Source: JAXGTD01 sp040775095 (GTDB taxonomy: Bacteria > Pseudomonadota > Gammaproteobacteria > Chromatiales > Chromatiaceae). Taken from it: DNA of 64,000 bases. Positions within the stretch are counted from its first letter, which is position 1, and every line of letters starts with the position of its first letter. The stretch covers positions 27,078 through 91,077 of the forward strand of contig JAXGTD010000004.1 in NCBI GenBank assembly GCA_040775095.1. The letters run 5' to 3'. The position numbers were made by a program, and so were the translations under genes. The notes under the pieces were generated by a model that saw nothing but the letters and a program-made list of their open reading frames with translations, was not told the origin of the DNA and did not search any database. Shown in pieces: positions 18,780 through 27,911 of the stretch.

Positions 18780-19000
18780 GGTGGACTGCGCCTTTTGGGG
18801 CTGAAAAAAATCCAGCTATGATAGCGAAAAGCGGATCCCGGCGCACAGAGCGCAAGACGCCGGGGCGCCCTCGAGCGGCCCCGGCGTAAGCGTGAGGAAT
18901 GGCGGCGGCTCGGCGGGCCGCGGATCTTCCGAGAGGATGGGAGGATCAACTCGCGGCCCGGGACCCGCGAGTCCCGGATCGCCCCATCCATGGCCCGGAC

Positions 19001-19027
19001 GGGAGACGCTCTCGGGTAGCGTCTCCC
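19001..19027 (-). terminator. Stem-loop at the end of the M23 gene
   Basis: GGGAGACGCT and AGCGTCTCCC form a perfect 10-bp stem with a 7-base loop, overlapping the stop codon of the M23 gene. There is no U-run. It is probably a transcription or mRNA 3'-end structure between this gene and secA. Confidence 0.55.
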
Positions 19028-19950
19028 TAGAGCTTCGCGATGCGCGAGCGCTCGCTTAAGTCCAGGTATCTCATCGGGTCGACCGCCTCTCCATTCCTGC
19101 GCACCTCGAAGTGGACATGAGGCCCGGTGGAGCGTCCCGTGGACCCGAGCTTGGCGATGACTTGCCCCTTATGGATCAGGTCGCCTTCGGTCACGATATT
19201 GCGCTGATTGTGCGCGTAGCGGGTCTCGAGTCCGTTTGCATGCCGGATCTCGACAATATTGCCATATCCATTCTTCCGTCCGGAGAAGACCACGAGCCCA
19301 TCGGCCATGGCGACAATCTCGGAGCCGCGCTTCGCGGAGATGTCGATGCCCATGTGCATACTGCGTTTGCCCGTGATCGGGTGGCGGCGGAAACCAAACT
19401 TCGAGGTGACGACCCCACCGTTCGTCAATGGCCAGCCTTCAGGCACCGAATGGCTCTTCAGATCCCGCTCCATGATCAGTGTCTCGAGCAGGACCAGCTT
19501 ACGCTTGCGGTCATCGAGCTCGGCCAGCACCTTCGCCAGATCCTGCGCCACCTCGTCAACGCGGTTCGGCCCGAATGGGCTCTTATCGGGCCCGCCCGCA
19601 CCCGCCGGGGCCTCGAAGTCGAACTCGTCGCTGTTCAGACCCGCCATCTCGACGAGCCGTTCTCCCAGGGCGTTCACCCGCATCACCTCGGCCTGCATCT
19701 CCCCGACCCGGGCCGCGATCGCATCGATGCTCGCCTGCACCTCATCGGTCTGCGATGCGAGGGCGGCCCGCTCGATCGCGATCCTGGCCTCGGCCAGGTC
19801 CTCGCCGCCGGCGGTGGCGGCTGCTTCCGTAAGCCTGTACTTGCCGAGCCAGTAGCCCAGCCCGCCAGCACCGATTGCGATGATCATGATGACGAGCAGC
19901 AGCACGGAGCTGTAGCCTCGGTCGTTTCGCCTGTAGTTCTGACGTCGCAT
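19027..19950 (-). CDS. M23 family peptidoglycan DD-endopeptidase, membrane-anchored
   Basis: A 307-residue periplasmic hydrolase. An N-terminal anchor (SSVLLLVIMIIAIGAGGLGYWLG) is followed by a helical coiled region (about 55-180) and a LytM domain (about 195-300) with zinc ligands in HPITGK...HMGIDI and HVHFEV. All M23 ligands are visible, so it should be catalytic rather than an EnvC-like activator. The ATG has a GGGGGA ribosome site. It is divergent from dciA and upstream of secA; this location is typical for the M23 protein between lpxC and secA in Gammaproteobacteria. Confidence 0.92.
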   Translation of the reverse strand: MRRQNYRRNDRGYSSVLLLVIMIIAIGAGGLGYWLGKYRLTEAAATAGGEDLAEARIAIERAALASQTDEVQASIDAIAARVGEMQAEVMRVNALGERLVEMAGLNSDEFDFEAPAGAGGPDKSPFGPNRVDEVAQDLAKVLAELDDRKRKLVLLETLIMERDLKSHSVPEGWPLTNGGVVTSKFGFRRHPITGKRSMHMGIDISAKRGSEIVAMADGLVVFSGRKNGYGNIVEIRHANGLETRYAHNQRNIVTEGDLIHKGQVIAKLGSTGRSTGPHVHFEVRRNGEAVDPMRYLDLSERSRIAKL

Positions 19951-20125
19951 TATTCCCCCAACTTATCGTTCATCTGACGGTGGACGAGGCGATACCGCCG
20001 CGCACCCCACCTCATGCAATAAAATCCGACTCACCGGTCTCCGGCGCCGCCGTCCGGACGAGACGTCACTGGCGCCGCTGGTGGCCTTGGAGCAAAACAT
20101 TGACTAGCGCGAGTGCCTGACCCCG

Positions 20126-20572
20126 ATGAGTGAGCCGATCCGCCACATTCGCCGATTTCTGTGCCGCAGCGACCCGGTCGCGGCGCTGTTCGAGCAACTC
20201 GCACGAAACGAGCGCCTGCTTCAGCGCGTTCGCGACGCACTGCCGAGCGACGTGCAGCCGCACTGCCAGCACGTCGCTTTCGACGCGGGCCGGCTGACTG
20301 TACTAACTGATTCCCCCGTTTGGTTATCGCGGCTGAGGTTCTTGATGCCCCAGGTCGTTGCCACACTCCAGGCGGCTGAGATCAGGATCACCGACTCGCG
20401 TCTGCGAGTCGTGCCCATGCTGCCCACGGCATCCGAGCCGGAAGGCAAGGGCGCGACGGGCCTTTCGCCGCTGGCCGGCGCCTGTCTCCTCGAGGCCGCC
20501 AAGTCCGTCCAGGACCCGGCCCTCTCCGAGAGCCTGCGCCGCTTGGCGCGGCATGCCCACACAAGCGACTGA
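20126..20572 (+). CDS. dciA: DUF721 protein, DciA-like helicase loader
   Basis: A 148-residue protein whose first 100 residues match DUF721 (LLQRVRDALPSDVQPHCQHVAFDAGRLTVLTDSPVWLSRLRFLMPQVVATL read in pieces). DciA loads the replicative helicase DnaB in bacteria that lack DnaC. The C-terminal 45 residues are low-complexity and then helical. It stands alone on the plus strand between the M23 gene and lpxC, its usual neighbourhood near secA. The start is the first ATG before the conserved region; the ribosome site is weak. Confidence 0.85.
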   Translation: MSEPIRHIRRFLCRSDPVAALFEQLARNERLLQRVRDALPSDVQPHCQHVAFDAGRLTVLTDSPVWLSRLRFLMPQVVATLQAAEIRITDSRLRVVPMLPTASEPEGKGATGLSPLAGACLLEAAKSVQDPALSESLRRLARHAHTSD

Positions 20573-20604
20573 CTTCGTGCCGCTCTTCTCATCAGGCGAC
20601 CGGC

Positions 20605-21516
20605 TCAGGCGGCTGTCACCGGCTGGGCGTAGCTAATCGGCGCCTTGGAGCGGTCATCGAAGGTGACCTTTTCCCAGGCCTCCTCGTCGGCAATCAGGGC
20701 CCGCAGGAGCCGGTTGTTCAACGCGTGCCCGGACTTGTGACCCTGGAAGGCGCCGATCAACGAATAGCCCAGGAGATAGAGATCACCGATCGCGTCGAGG
20801 ATCTTGTGCTTGACGAACTCGTCCTCGTAACGCAGGCCTTCCTCATTGAGCACACGGTAATCGTCAACGACGACCGCGTTGTCCATGCTGCCGCCGAGCG
20901 CCAGATTCTGTTGGCGCAGGATCTCGATGTCGCGCAGGAAGCCAAAAGTCCGTGCGCGGCTCACCTCCTTGACGAAGGATGTGGTCGAGAAATCGACCGA
21001 GGCGGACTGGACCCGGGATGCGAAGGCCGGATGATCGAAGTCGATCGAAAACGATACCTTGAACCCATCGAAAGGATCGAACCGTGCGAACTTGTCGCCG
21101 TCCTCGACGACGATGGGGCGCTTGATGCGAATAAAGCGCTTCGCGCGCGCCTGTTCCTCGATGCCCGCCGACTGGATCAGGAAGACGAACGGCCCCGAGC
21201 TTCCATCCATGATGGGGACCTCGGCCGCGCTGACGTCGACATAGGCATTATCGATGCCGAGTCCGGCGAAGGCAGACAGCAGGTGCTCGACCGTCGAGAT
21301 CCGGGCATCGCCGTTGATCAGCGTCGTGGACAGACGGGTATCGCCCACGTTGGAGGGGCTGGCATGGATGTCGACAGGAGGGTCGAGATCGACACGACGG
21401 AACACGACACCGGTGTCCGGGGCGGCTGGCCGCAGGGTCAGATATACCTTCTCCCCGGTGTGCAAGCCGACCCCCGTCGCCCGGATCACGTTTTTCAACG
21501 TTCGCTGCCGGATCAT
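20605..21516 (-). CDS. lpxC: UDP-3-O-acyl-N-acetylglucosamine deacetylase
   Basis: A 303-residue zinc enzyme catalysing the committed step of lipid A synthesis. Zinc ligands are His78 (STVEHLLSA), His237 and Asp241 (KHKILDAIGD); Glu77 and His264 are the catalytic pair. Standard length. A GGGGGA ribosome site precedes the ATG and a very good promoter lies about 130 bp upstream, so it can be expressed apart from ftsZ. The C-terminal tail, where FtsH recognises the E. coli protein, is different here (PISYAQPVTAA). Confidence 0.97.
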   Translation of the reverse strand: MIRQRTLKNVIRATGVGLHTGEKVYLTLRPAAPDTGVVFRRVDLDPPVDIHASPSNVGDTRLSTTLINGDARISTVEHLLSAFAGLGIDNAYVDVSAAEVPIMDGSSGPFVFLIQSAGIEEQARAKRFIRIKRPIVVEDGDKFARFDPFDGFKVSFSIDFDHPAFASRVQSASVDFSTTSFVKEVSRARTFGFLRDIEILRQQNLALGGSMDNAVVVDDYRVLNEEGLRYEDEFVKHKILDAIGDLYLLGYSLIGAFQGHKSGHALNNRLLRALIADEEAWEKVTFDDRSKAPISYAQPVTAA

Positions 21517-21647
21517 GTCAATTCCCCCGTTCGCGTCGGCGCCCGGCCCGATGACTCTGGAGCCCCTAGCGTCGCAGTTGGTGCCAATCTGGAAATTTCG
21601 GAGACATGTGGCGCCCAGCCGACGCGCCTCCTTACGGTTCCGCCAAC

Positions 21648-21676
21648 ATGTTAGGGTTTTCCCCGACTGTTATCAA
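21648..21676 (-). promoter_or_regulatory. lpxC promoter
   Basis: TTGATA (21676-21671), a 17-bp spacer and TAACAT (21653-21648) form a strong sigma-70 promoter reading into lpxC with a leader of about 125 bases. Confidence 0.75.
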
Positions 21677-21685
21677 GCACCGAAA

Positions 21686-21724
21686 TGCAATGCAAGCGAC
21701 ATCCTTGATTTCGCTTGCATTGCA
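21686..21724. terminator. Perfect 14-bp stem-loop between ftsZ and lpxC
   Basis: The arms 21686-21699 and 21711-21724 (TGCAATGCAAGCGA and its complement) pair perfectly with an 11-base loop, 31 bp after the ftsZ stop and 10 bp before the lpxC -35 box. A second small palindrome (CTAGG-GTTTTT-CCTAG) lies between it and ftsZ. It may end the dcw transcript or be a protein-binding site at the lpxC promoter; there is no proper U-run. Confidence 0.6.
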
Positions 21725-21755
21725 ACGCTAGGGTTTTTCCTAGGGCCGCCTGGGG

Positions 21756-22931
21756 TCAATCTGCCTGACGTCGCAGAAACGCCGGAATGTCCAGGTAGTC
21801 CAGATCGCCGCCGTCCGCATCCAGGGCCTGGCCACCTCCGGCCGCCGCGCGCTTGATGCGAGTGTATGTCGGCTGCTCCATGTTGCGGTAGTCCGGCTCG
21901 ATACCCTGGTCGGTATCGGTGGGGACCAGACGCATCTTGGGTTCCATCGCGCCCTTGGCCAGACGCTCCGCCCGGCGTTCGCCAAGCCCGGTGGCGACGA
22001 CCGTCACGCGCAGCTCGTCCTGGAGCTCCATATCGATGACGGTGCCGACGACGACGGTGGCCTCATCATCCGCGAAGTCCCGCACCGTGTTGCCAACCTC
22101 GTCGAACTCGCCAATCGAGAGCGAGGGCCCGGCGGTGATGTTGACCAGGATGCCCTTGGCGCCGGACAGATCGATGTCTTCCAGCAGCGGGCTGTTAATG
22201 GCCGATTCGGCCGCCTCGCGTGCGCGATTCTCGCCGGTCGCCGAGCCCGTGCCCATCATCGAGACACCCATCGCGGACATCACCGTTTTGACGTCGGCGA
22301 AGTCCACGTTGATCAGACCCGGGCGGGTGATCAGCTCGGCGATGCCCTGGGTCGCGTTCAGCAAGACGTCGTTGGCGGCCTTGAACGCGTCGAGCAGGGT
22401 CATCTGTTTGCCGAGCACGGCCAGCAGCTTCTCGTTGGGGATCGTGATCAGCGAGTCGACGTGCTTGCCCAGATCGCTGATGCCCTTTTCGGCGACCTTG
22501 GAGCGTTTACCGCCCTCGAACGGAAAGGGCTTGGTCACGACGGCGACGGTCAGGATGCCGAGCTCGCGAGCGACCTCCGCGACCACCGGGGCCGCACCGG
22601 TGCCGGTGCCCCCGCCCATGCCGGCAGTGATGAACACCATGTCGGCGCCGTCCAGGACATCCTTGATCCGGTCGCGATCCTCCTCGGCGGCGCGGCGTCC
22701 AACATCCGGGTCGGCCCCCGCGCCGAGCCCCTTGGTGATGCCGGCGCCGAGCTGCAGGATGGTCTTGACACGCGAATTCTCGAGTGCCTGCGCGTCGGTG
22801 TTGGCGCAGATGAAGTCCACGCCCTCGATATCGGCCTCGGCCATGTGGTTGACGGCGTTTCCGCCACCGCCACCGACGCCGATAACCTTGATAACCGCGG
22901 TCTGGGTCTGGGTATCCATGAGCTCGAACAT
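21756..22931 (-). CDS. ftsZ: Cell division protein FtsZ
   Basis: A 391-residue tubulin-like GTPase that forms the Z ring. The GTP-binding loop GGGTGTG is at 107-113, and NTDAQAL and GGGGGNAVNHM are intact. The conserved C-terminal peptide LDIPAFLRRQAD, which binds FtsA and ZipA, ends the protein. A GGGGGA ribosome site precedes the first ATG; a second ATG four codons on (MDTQTQ) is an alternative. Last gene of the dcw cluster, 93 bp after ftsA. Confidence 0.98.
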   Translation of the reverse strand: MFELMDTQTQTAVIKVIGVGGGGGNAVNHMAEADIEGVDFICANTDAQALENSRVKTILQLGAGITKGLGAGADPDVGRRAAEEDRDRIKDVLDGADMVFITAGMGGGTGTGAAPVVAEVARELGILTVAVVTKPFPFEGGKRSKVAEKGISDLGKHVDSLITIPNEKLLAVLGKQMTLLDAFKAANDVLLNATQGIAELITRPGLINVDFADVKTVMSAMGVSMMGTGSATGENRAREAAESAINSPLLEDIDLSGAKGILVNITAGPSLSIGEFDEVGNTVRDFADDEATVVVGTVIDMELQDELRVTVVATGLGERRAERLAKGAMEPKMRLVPTDTDQGIEPDYRNMEQPTYTRIKRAAAGGGQALDADGGDLDYLDIPAFLRRQAD

Positions 22932-23024
22932 CGTTTTTCCCCCACTATTCGGGTTGTTGGTTTGCTGCTACTGTCGTTCCCCTCGGGCCGCGGGGAGGGT
23001 CGGTCAGCCCGGACACTGCTGAGA

Positions 23025-24260
23025 TCAGAAGTTGCCGCTGAACCAGTGACGGAGGCGGCCGAATGCACCACCCAGGCCCCGCCGCTCGGCAAACTCCGAA
23101 CGGCCGGCAAAGCGATGCTGCTGGGCGTAGATCAAGAGGCCGACGCCGGTCGAGAAGATTGGATCGTTGACGCTCTCCTCGAATCCGGTGACGTATTGCG
23201 GCACGCCGATACGCACGGGCATGTGGAACACCTCTTCGGCGAGCTCGACGAGTCCATCCATCTTCGCGCTGCCGCCGGTGAGCACGACTCCACCGGCGAC
23301 CAGGTCCTCGAAACCGCTGCGGCGCAGCTCTCCCTGCAACAGCCCGAGCAGCTCTTCGTAGCGCGGCTCGACGACCTCGGCCAGGGTTTGGCGCGAGAGC
23401 TGGCGGGCCGGGCGTTCGCCGATACTGGGCACCTCGATGCTGCTGGAGCCGCGATCGTGACGGGCCAGCGCGCAGGCATGATCGATCTTGATCTGCTCGG
23501 CGTGCTGGGTCGGGGTACGCAGCGCGACAGCGATGTCGTTGGTGACCTGGTCGCCGGCGATGGGAATGACGGCGGTATGACGAATGGCGCCATCGGTGAA
23601 CACGGCAAGGTCGGTGGTACCGCCGCCGATGTCGACCAGACAGACGCCCAGCTCCTTCTCGTCCTCGCCCAGCACGGCATAGCTGGAGCTGAGCTGCTCG
23701 AGCACCAGATCGTCCACCTCGAGACCGCAGCGGCGGATGCATTTGACGATGTTCTGCGCCGCGCTGACCGCACCGGTGACCATGTGCACGCGGGCCTCGA
23801 GCCGCACACCGCACATCCCGATGGGCTCACGGATGCCCTCCTGATCGTCGATGATGAATTCCTGCGGCAGGATGTGCAGGATCTTCTGGTCGGCCGGAAT
23901 GGCGACCGCGCGCGCCGCATCGATGCAGCGATCAACATCGCCCTGGTTGACCTCGTGCTCCTTGATGGCAGTAATGCCGTGGGAGTTGAGACTGCGCACA
24001 TGGCTGCCAGAGATGCTGGCGTGCACCGAATTGATCTCGCAGTCGGCCATCAGCTCGGCCTCCTCGACCGCGCGCTGGATCGACTGCACGGTCGATTCGA
24101 TATCGACCACGACCCCCTTTTTCAGGCCATGCGAGGCGTGGGTGCCAACACCCACGATCTCGATGGTGTCGTCGGCCTTGATCTCCCCGACCAACGCGGC
24201 GACCTTGGTGGTGCCGATGTCGAGGCCAACGACGAGGTTCTTCTCACTGCGTCTGGACAT
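23025..24260 (-). CDS. ftsA: Cell division protein FtsA
   Basis: A 411-residue actin-like ATPase that ties FtsZ to the inner membrane. The phosphate-1 loop VGLDIGTTKVAALVGEI and phosphate-2 LVDIGGGTTDLAVF are clear, and the amphipathic membrane helix ends the protein (GRLRHWFSGNF). Length matches the E. coli protein. It follows ftsQ by 22 bp and precedes ftsZ. Confidence 0.98.
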   Translation of the reverse strand: MSRRSEKNLVVGLDIGTTKVAALVGEIKADDTIEIVGVGTHASHGLKKGVVVDIESTVQSIQRAVEEAELMADCEINSVHASISGSHVRSLNSHGITAIKEHEVNQGDVDRCIDAARAVAIPADQKILHILPQEFIIDDQEGIREPIGMCGVRLEARVHMVTGAVSAAQNIVKCIRRCGLEVDDLVLEQLSSSYAVLGEDEKELGVCLVDIGGGTTDLAVFTDGAIRHTAVIPIAGDQVTNDIAVALRTPTQHAEQIKIDHACALARHDRGSSSIEVPSIGERPARQLSRQTLAEVVEPRYEELLGLLQGELRRSGFEDLVAGGVVLTGGSAKMDGLVELAEEVFHMPVRIGVPQYVTGFEESVNDPIFSTGVGLLIYAQQHRFAGRSEFAERRGLGGAFGRLRHWFSGNF

Positions 24261-24282
24261 GCGCCAAAAACTCCGCTAAGCG

Positions 24283-25167
24283 TCAATTATTCGCGGCGAC
24301 CCGATCGGGCCGGCCACCGGTACCGTTTTCGTCCAAGGGCATCCATCGCACCGCAAAGCCGTTGCTGTAGCGCAGGTCGATGCGCGTGGGGATGCCGATC
24401 GCTTCCACCTGCGGGTAGGCCTCCAGAAGCCTCTCGAACCGCGCGTCGACGTCTTCGGTCCCCACGAACAGCTCGGTCCCCCCGAGCAGTTCCAGGCTCC
24501 AGTCACCCCGCGCATCGTGGTGCATGGCGTCGATCACCAGGCCCAGCTCGGCCAGCTTCGGGTGCCAGGCCGCGAACTGCTCGACCACGATCGGGGCGTC
24601 CTCATCGGCCCCGCTCAGCAGCGGCAGACCCGCGGGGAGCCGACCATCGCGGGGACGGAAGACGTGGCCATCGGCGGTGACCAGTCCGTTCTCACCCCAG
24701 CGCGCAATGGCCTCATGCTCGGTCACACTCAGCTCGATGCGGTCGGGCCAGATGCGCCGCAGACTGGCGGTGCGCACCCACGGGAGCGCCTCGACCTCGG
24801 CCTGCAGCGCGGCCAGATCCTGGGTGAGGATGCCCCCCTGCATGTGCCCGGCAATGGTCTCCTGAAGCGTCTGTCGCGACAGGCTGCGCACCTCGCCGTC
24901 GATCGTCACGACCCGCACCGGCAGCAGCCGTGGCTCCCAATCGACGGCAATGAGGCCTGTCCCGATGAGGCCCGCGATCATCATCACCGCGAGCAACAGG
25001 CGCGCGATCAGGGCGCCCCGAGTGGGTCCGGACGGCGGCGCGGGAACGACGGTCGCATCAGATGGGTCTGCGCCGTGCCTGGGCCAGCGAGGCTGAGTCA
25101 CCCGGGGCGCCGGCAGCGGCAGCTCTTCGAGGTCCGCCGGGCAATTCTGGGAACGCGGCTCAGTCAT
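24283..25167 (-). CDS. ftsQ: Cell division protein FtsQ
   Basis: A 294-residue bitopic divisome protein. A cytoplasmic proline-rich segment of about 50 residues leads to one membrane helix (LIARLLLAVMMIAGLIGTGLI), then the periplasmic POTRA domain (VVTIDGEVRSLSRQTLQETI) and the FtsQ beta domain. It bridges early and late divisome proteins. It overlaps ddl by 8 bases, consistent with coupled translation. Confidence 0.95.
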   Translation of the reverse strand: MTEPRSQNCPADLEELPLPAPRVTQPRWPRHGADPSDATVVPAPPSGPTRGALIARLLLAVMMIAGLIGTGLIAVDWEPRLLPVRVVTIDGEVRSLSRQTLQETIAGHMQGGILTQDLAALQAEVEALPWVRTASLRRIWPDRIELSVTEHEAIARWGENGLVTADGHVFRPRDGRLPAGLPLLSGADEDAPIVVEQFAAWHPKLAELGLVIDAMHHDARGDWSLELLGGTELFVGTEDVDARFERLLEAYPQVEAIGIPTRIDLRYSNGFAVRWMPLDENGTGGRPDRVAANN

Positions 25168-26083
25168 GGTCGAGGCTCGTCTGAAGTACCTGCATGACCA
25201 GGGAATCGAAGTCGATACCGCCGGCCTTCGCGGCCATGGGCACCAGACTGTGATCGGTCATCCCCGGTACGGTATTGACCTCCAGCAGCCGTGGCTCGCC
25301 ATCCACGTCGAGCATGAAATCCACCCGGCCCCAACCGCTCGCGCCGACCGCGGCAAACGCGCGCAGGCACAGGGCCTGGAACCGCGCCTCGACCTCCGGT
25401 GGCAGGCCGCAGGGACACAGATAACGCGTCTTGTCCGAGTGATACTTGGCCTCGTAGTCGTAGAAGACGTTCGGGGTTTCCAGACGGATCAATGGCAGCG
25501 CGCGCCCGCCCAGGATCGCGCAGGTGTACTCCGCTCCCGGAAGCCAGCGTTCGGCGATGACCGCCGCGTCGTAGACGGCCGCGGCCCGCCACGCGTTCTC
25601 GAGCCCGGCCGGGTCCTCGGCGCGCGCCATGCCAATGCTCGAGCCCTCCTGAGCGGGCTTGACCATCAACGGAAAGCCAAGCCGCTCGGCCGCGGCGAGG
25701 TCGGCGGGGCCGTGCAGCATCACGAACTCGGCGGTCGGCAGTCCACATCCGGCCCAGATGAGCTTGGTACGGTACTTGTCCATTCCGACCGCCGAGCCAA
25801 GCACCCCGGAGCCGGTATAGGGCAGGCCGATGGTCTGCAACGCGCCCTGGATCTGGCCATCCTCACCACCGCGGCCGTGCAGGATGATGAAGGCGCGGGC
25901 GAAGGCACCGGCGCGCAGTACCTCGACGACGTCCTCGCCTGGATCGACAGCGTGCACGTCGACGCCGGAGCGCTGCAGCGCGGCGAGCACGGTGGCGCCG
26001 CTCTTGAGCGAAATCTCGCGCTCGGCGGAGCGGCCGCCCAGCAACAGGGCGACCTTTCCGAATGTGCCGGGATCTGTAGCCAT
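25160..26083 (-). CDS. ddl: D-alanine--D-alanine ligase
   Basis: A 307-residue ATP-grasp enzyme that makes the D-Ala-D-Ala dipeptide of peptidoglycan. GKVALLLGGRSAEREISL opens the protein; LHGRGGEDG, MDKYRTK, EGSSIGM and LLEVNTVPGMTDHSL are the expected substrate and metal blocks. I take the ATG at 26083 because GGGAGAG lies 8 bases before it; the frame is open to 26107. It overlaps ftsQ at its end. Upstream lies a 264-bp gap to murC where related clusters often have murB. Confidence 0.95.
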   Translation of the reverse strand: MATDPGTFGKVALLLGGRSAEREISLKSGATVLAALQRSGVDVHAVDPGEDVVEVLRAGAFARAFIILHGRGGEDGQIQGALQTIGLPYTGSGVLGSAVGMDKYRTKLIWAGCGLPTAEFVMLHGPADLAAAERLGFPLMVKPAQEGSSIGMARAEDPAGLENAWRAAAVYDAAVIAERWLPGAEYTCAILGGRALPLIRLETPNVFYDYEAKYHSDKTRYLCPCGLPPEVEARFQALCLRAFAAVGASGWGRVDFMLDVDGEPRLLEVNTVPGMTDHSLVPMAAKAGGIDFDSLVMQVLQTSLDHD

Positions 26084-26347
26084 CAGGTCAGCTCTCCCAC
26101 CCGACATAGCTCGGGGATCAGTGGAATAGCGCGGGGACGCTGGGCCCGCGACCGGACTCGCGCGGTCCGGGTCGCGCCCCCGCGGGCGCTGTCATCACCG
26201 GGAACGATGCGAAAATCGGCGCGCCCGCTCGAGACCCCGGCACGCCCGATTTTGGGCCGGCGCGGCCCGGCCACCTCGATCGGCCCCGCCACGAGACGCC
26301 CCGATGGGCCGCGCGGTAGCCGTCCGGGCCATGGGCCCCGTTGCATC
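26084..26347. other. Gene-free gap between murC and ddl
   Basis: This is one of the widest gaps inside the dcw cluster. It holds a stem-loop (26212-26253) and GC-rich palindromic sequence, but no coding frame with family resemblance. The spot is where murB sits in many Gammaproteobacteria. Confidence 0.5.
26212..26253. terminator. Terminator-like stem-loop in the murC-ddl gap
   Basis: AAAATCGG at 26212-26219 and CCGATTTT at 26246-26253 pair, and the inner GC-rich arms extend the stem with one bulge. Flanking A and T runs make it terminator-like on both strands. Confidence 0.5.
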
Positions 26348-27793
26348 TCAGTTCCGATCACCATCGCCTCCTGCCTGCTGCAGCAAGGCCGGCAGCCGCG
26401 CCGCCAGCGCGCCGATGTCGCCGGCACCCGAGGTCAGCACCAGGTCGCCGTCTCGCAGCAGGTTGCCGAGCACCAGCGGGACCTCGTCGAGCTCGGGCAC
26501 GAACACCGGCTCCACCTTGCCCCGCAGCCGGATCGCGCGGCTCAGGCTGCGGCCGTCCGCGCCCGGCAGTGCCTGCTCTCCGGCCGGATACACCTCGCAG
26601 AGCAAGAGCACGTCGACGTCGGAGAGGACCTGCACAAAGTCGTCAAACTGTTCCTGGGTACGGGAGTAGCGATGCGGCTGGAACACCAGGACCAGGCGTC
26701 GACCCGGCCAGCCATTGCGCGCCGCCTCCAGCGTCGCGGCCAGCTCGCGGGGATGGTGTCCATAGTCGTCGACGAGCGTCAGATTGCCGCCGCGCGGGGT
26801 GACACATTCGCGCACCACAAAACGCCGTCCGATGCCCTCGAACCGGGCCAGGGCGCGCTGAATCGCATCCTCGTTCACGCCGAGCTCCCGCGCGACGGTA
26901 ATGGCGGCCAACGCGTTGAGCACGTTGTGTCGGCCGGGGAGATTGAGCTCGATGGGCAGCGCATCGAGGGTCCCTTCATGGTGCACGTCGAAGCGCATCT
27001 TCAGCCCATCCTGACGGATGTTCTCGGCGCGGACATCCGCCGCGGCGCCGGTACCATAGGTGCGCACCCGCCGGGCGAGCGTCGGCACCAGCGCGGCGAC
27101 CTCCTCGTCGTCGATGCACAGCACCGCGAGACCGTAGAAGGGGAGATGGTGCAAGAACTCCCTGAAGGTGTGGCGCAGCCGATTGAAGTCGTAGCCGTAG
27201 GTGCCCATGTGATCGGCGTCGATGTTGGTGACCACGGCCATCATCGGCTGCAGGAACAGGAACGACGCATCGCTCTCGTCGGCCTCGGCGACCAGGTATT
27301 TGCTACTGCCCAGACGCGCGTTGGCGCCGGCACTGTTGAGCAGGCCGCCGATGACGAACGTCGGGTCGAGACCGCCCTCGGCGAGCACGCTGGCCACCAG
27401 GCTGGTGGTGGTGGTCTTGCCGTGCGTGCCGGCCACCGCGACGCCATAGTGAAAACGCATCAGCTCGGAGAGCATCTCGGCGCGGCGCACGACCGGGATG
27501 CGCGCGCCCCGAGCCGCCCGCACCTCGGGGTTGCCCTCGTCGATCGCGGTCGAGACGATGACCGCGTCCACGTCTTCCACCTGCTCGGCACGATGACCGG
27601 AAAACACGCGCACCCCGAGCCCGCTGAGGCGTCGCGTGACCTCACTCTCACGCCGGTCCGAGCCCTGAACCTCGTAGCCGAGGTTGGCCATCAACTCGGC
27701 GATGCCGCTCATACCCGCCCCGCCGATGCCGATGAAGTGCAACCGCCGGATACGGCCCATGTAGCTCGCGCTGTGGGTTCGATGGGCATTCAT
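26348..27793 (-). CDS. murC: UDP-N-acetylmuramate--L-alanine ligase
   Basis: A 481-residue cytoplasmic ligase that adds the first amino acid to UDP-MurNAc. The Rossmann start is RLHFIGIGGAGMSGIAEL, the ATP loop is VAGTHGKTTTTSLVA, and NIDADHMGTYG and GVHGKHN-type (LPGRHNVLNALAAI) blocks follow. The ATG at 27793 has GGGGA seven bases upstream; a second ATG at 27760 is possible. The frame stays open to 27958 without family resemblance. Between murG and ddl. Confidence 0.97.
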   Translation of the reverse strand: MNAHRTHSASYMGRIRRLHFIGIGGAGMSGIAELMANLGYEVQGSDRRESEVTRRLSGLGVRVFSGHRAEQVEDVDAVIVSTAIDEGNPEVRAARGARIPVVRRAEMLSELMRFHYGVAVAGTHGKTTTTSLVASVLAEGGLDPTFVIGGLLNSAGANARLGSSKYLVAEADESDASFLFLQPMMAVVTNIDADHMGTYGYDFNRLRHTFREFLHHLPFYGLAVLCIDDEEVAALVPTLARRVRTYGTGAAADVRAENIRQDGLKMRFDVHHEGTLDALPIELNLPGRHNVLNALAAITVARELGVNEDAIQRALARFEGIGRRFVVRECVTPRGGNLTLVDDYGHHPRELAATLEAARNGWPGRRLVLVFQPHRYSRTQEQFDDFVQVLSDVDVLLLCEVYPAGEQALPGADGRSLSRAIRLRGKVEPVFVPELDEVPLVLGNLLRDGDLVLTSGAGDIGALAARLPALLQQAGGDGDRN

Positions 27794-27911
27794 TGATCGG
27801 TCCCCGCGGCAGGCGTGGCGCCCGGTGCGGCCTGCCGACCCACACCGGAATGCGGTTCGAGACAGACCCGGGCCATCCCCACGCGATCTGGCGTGAAATC
27901 GGTTATGCCGG

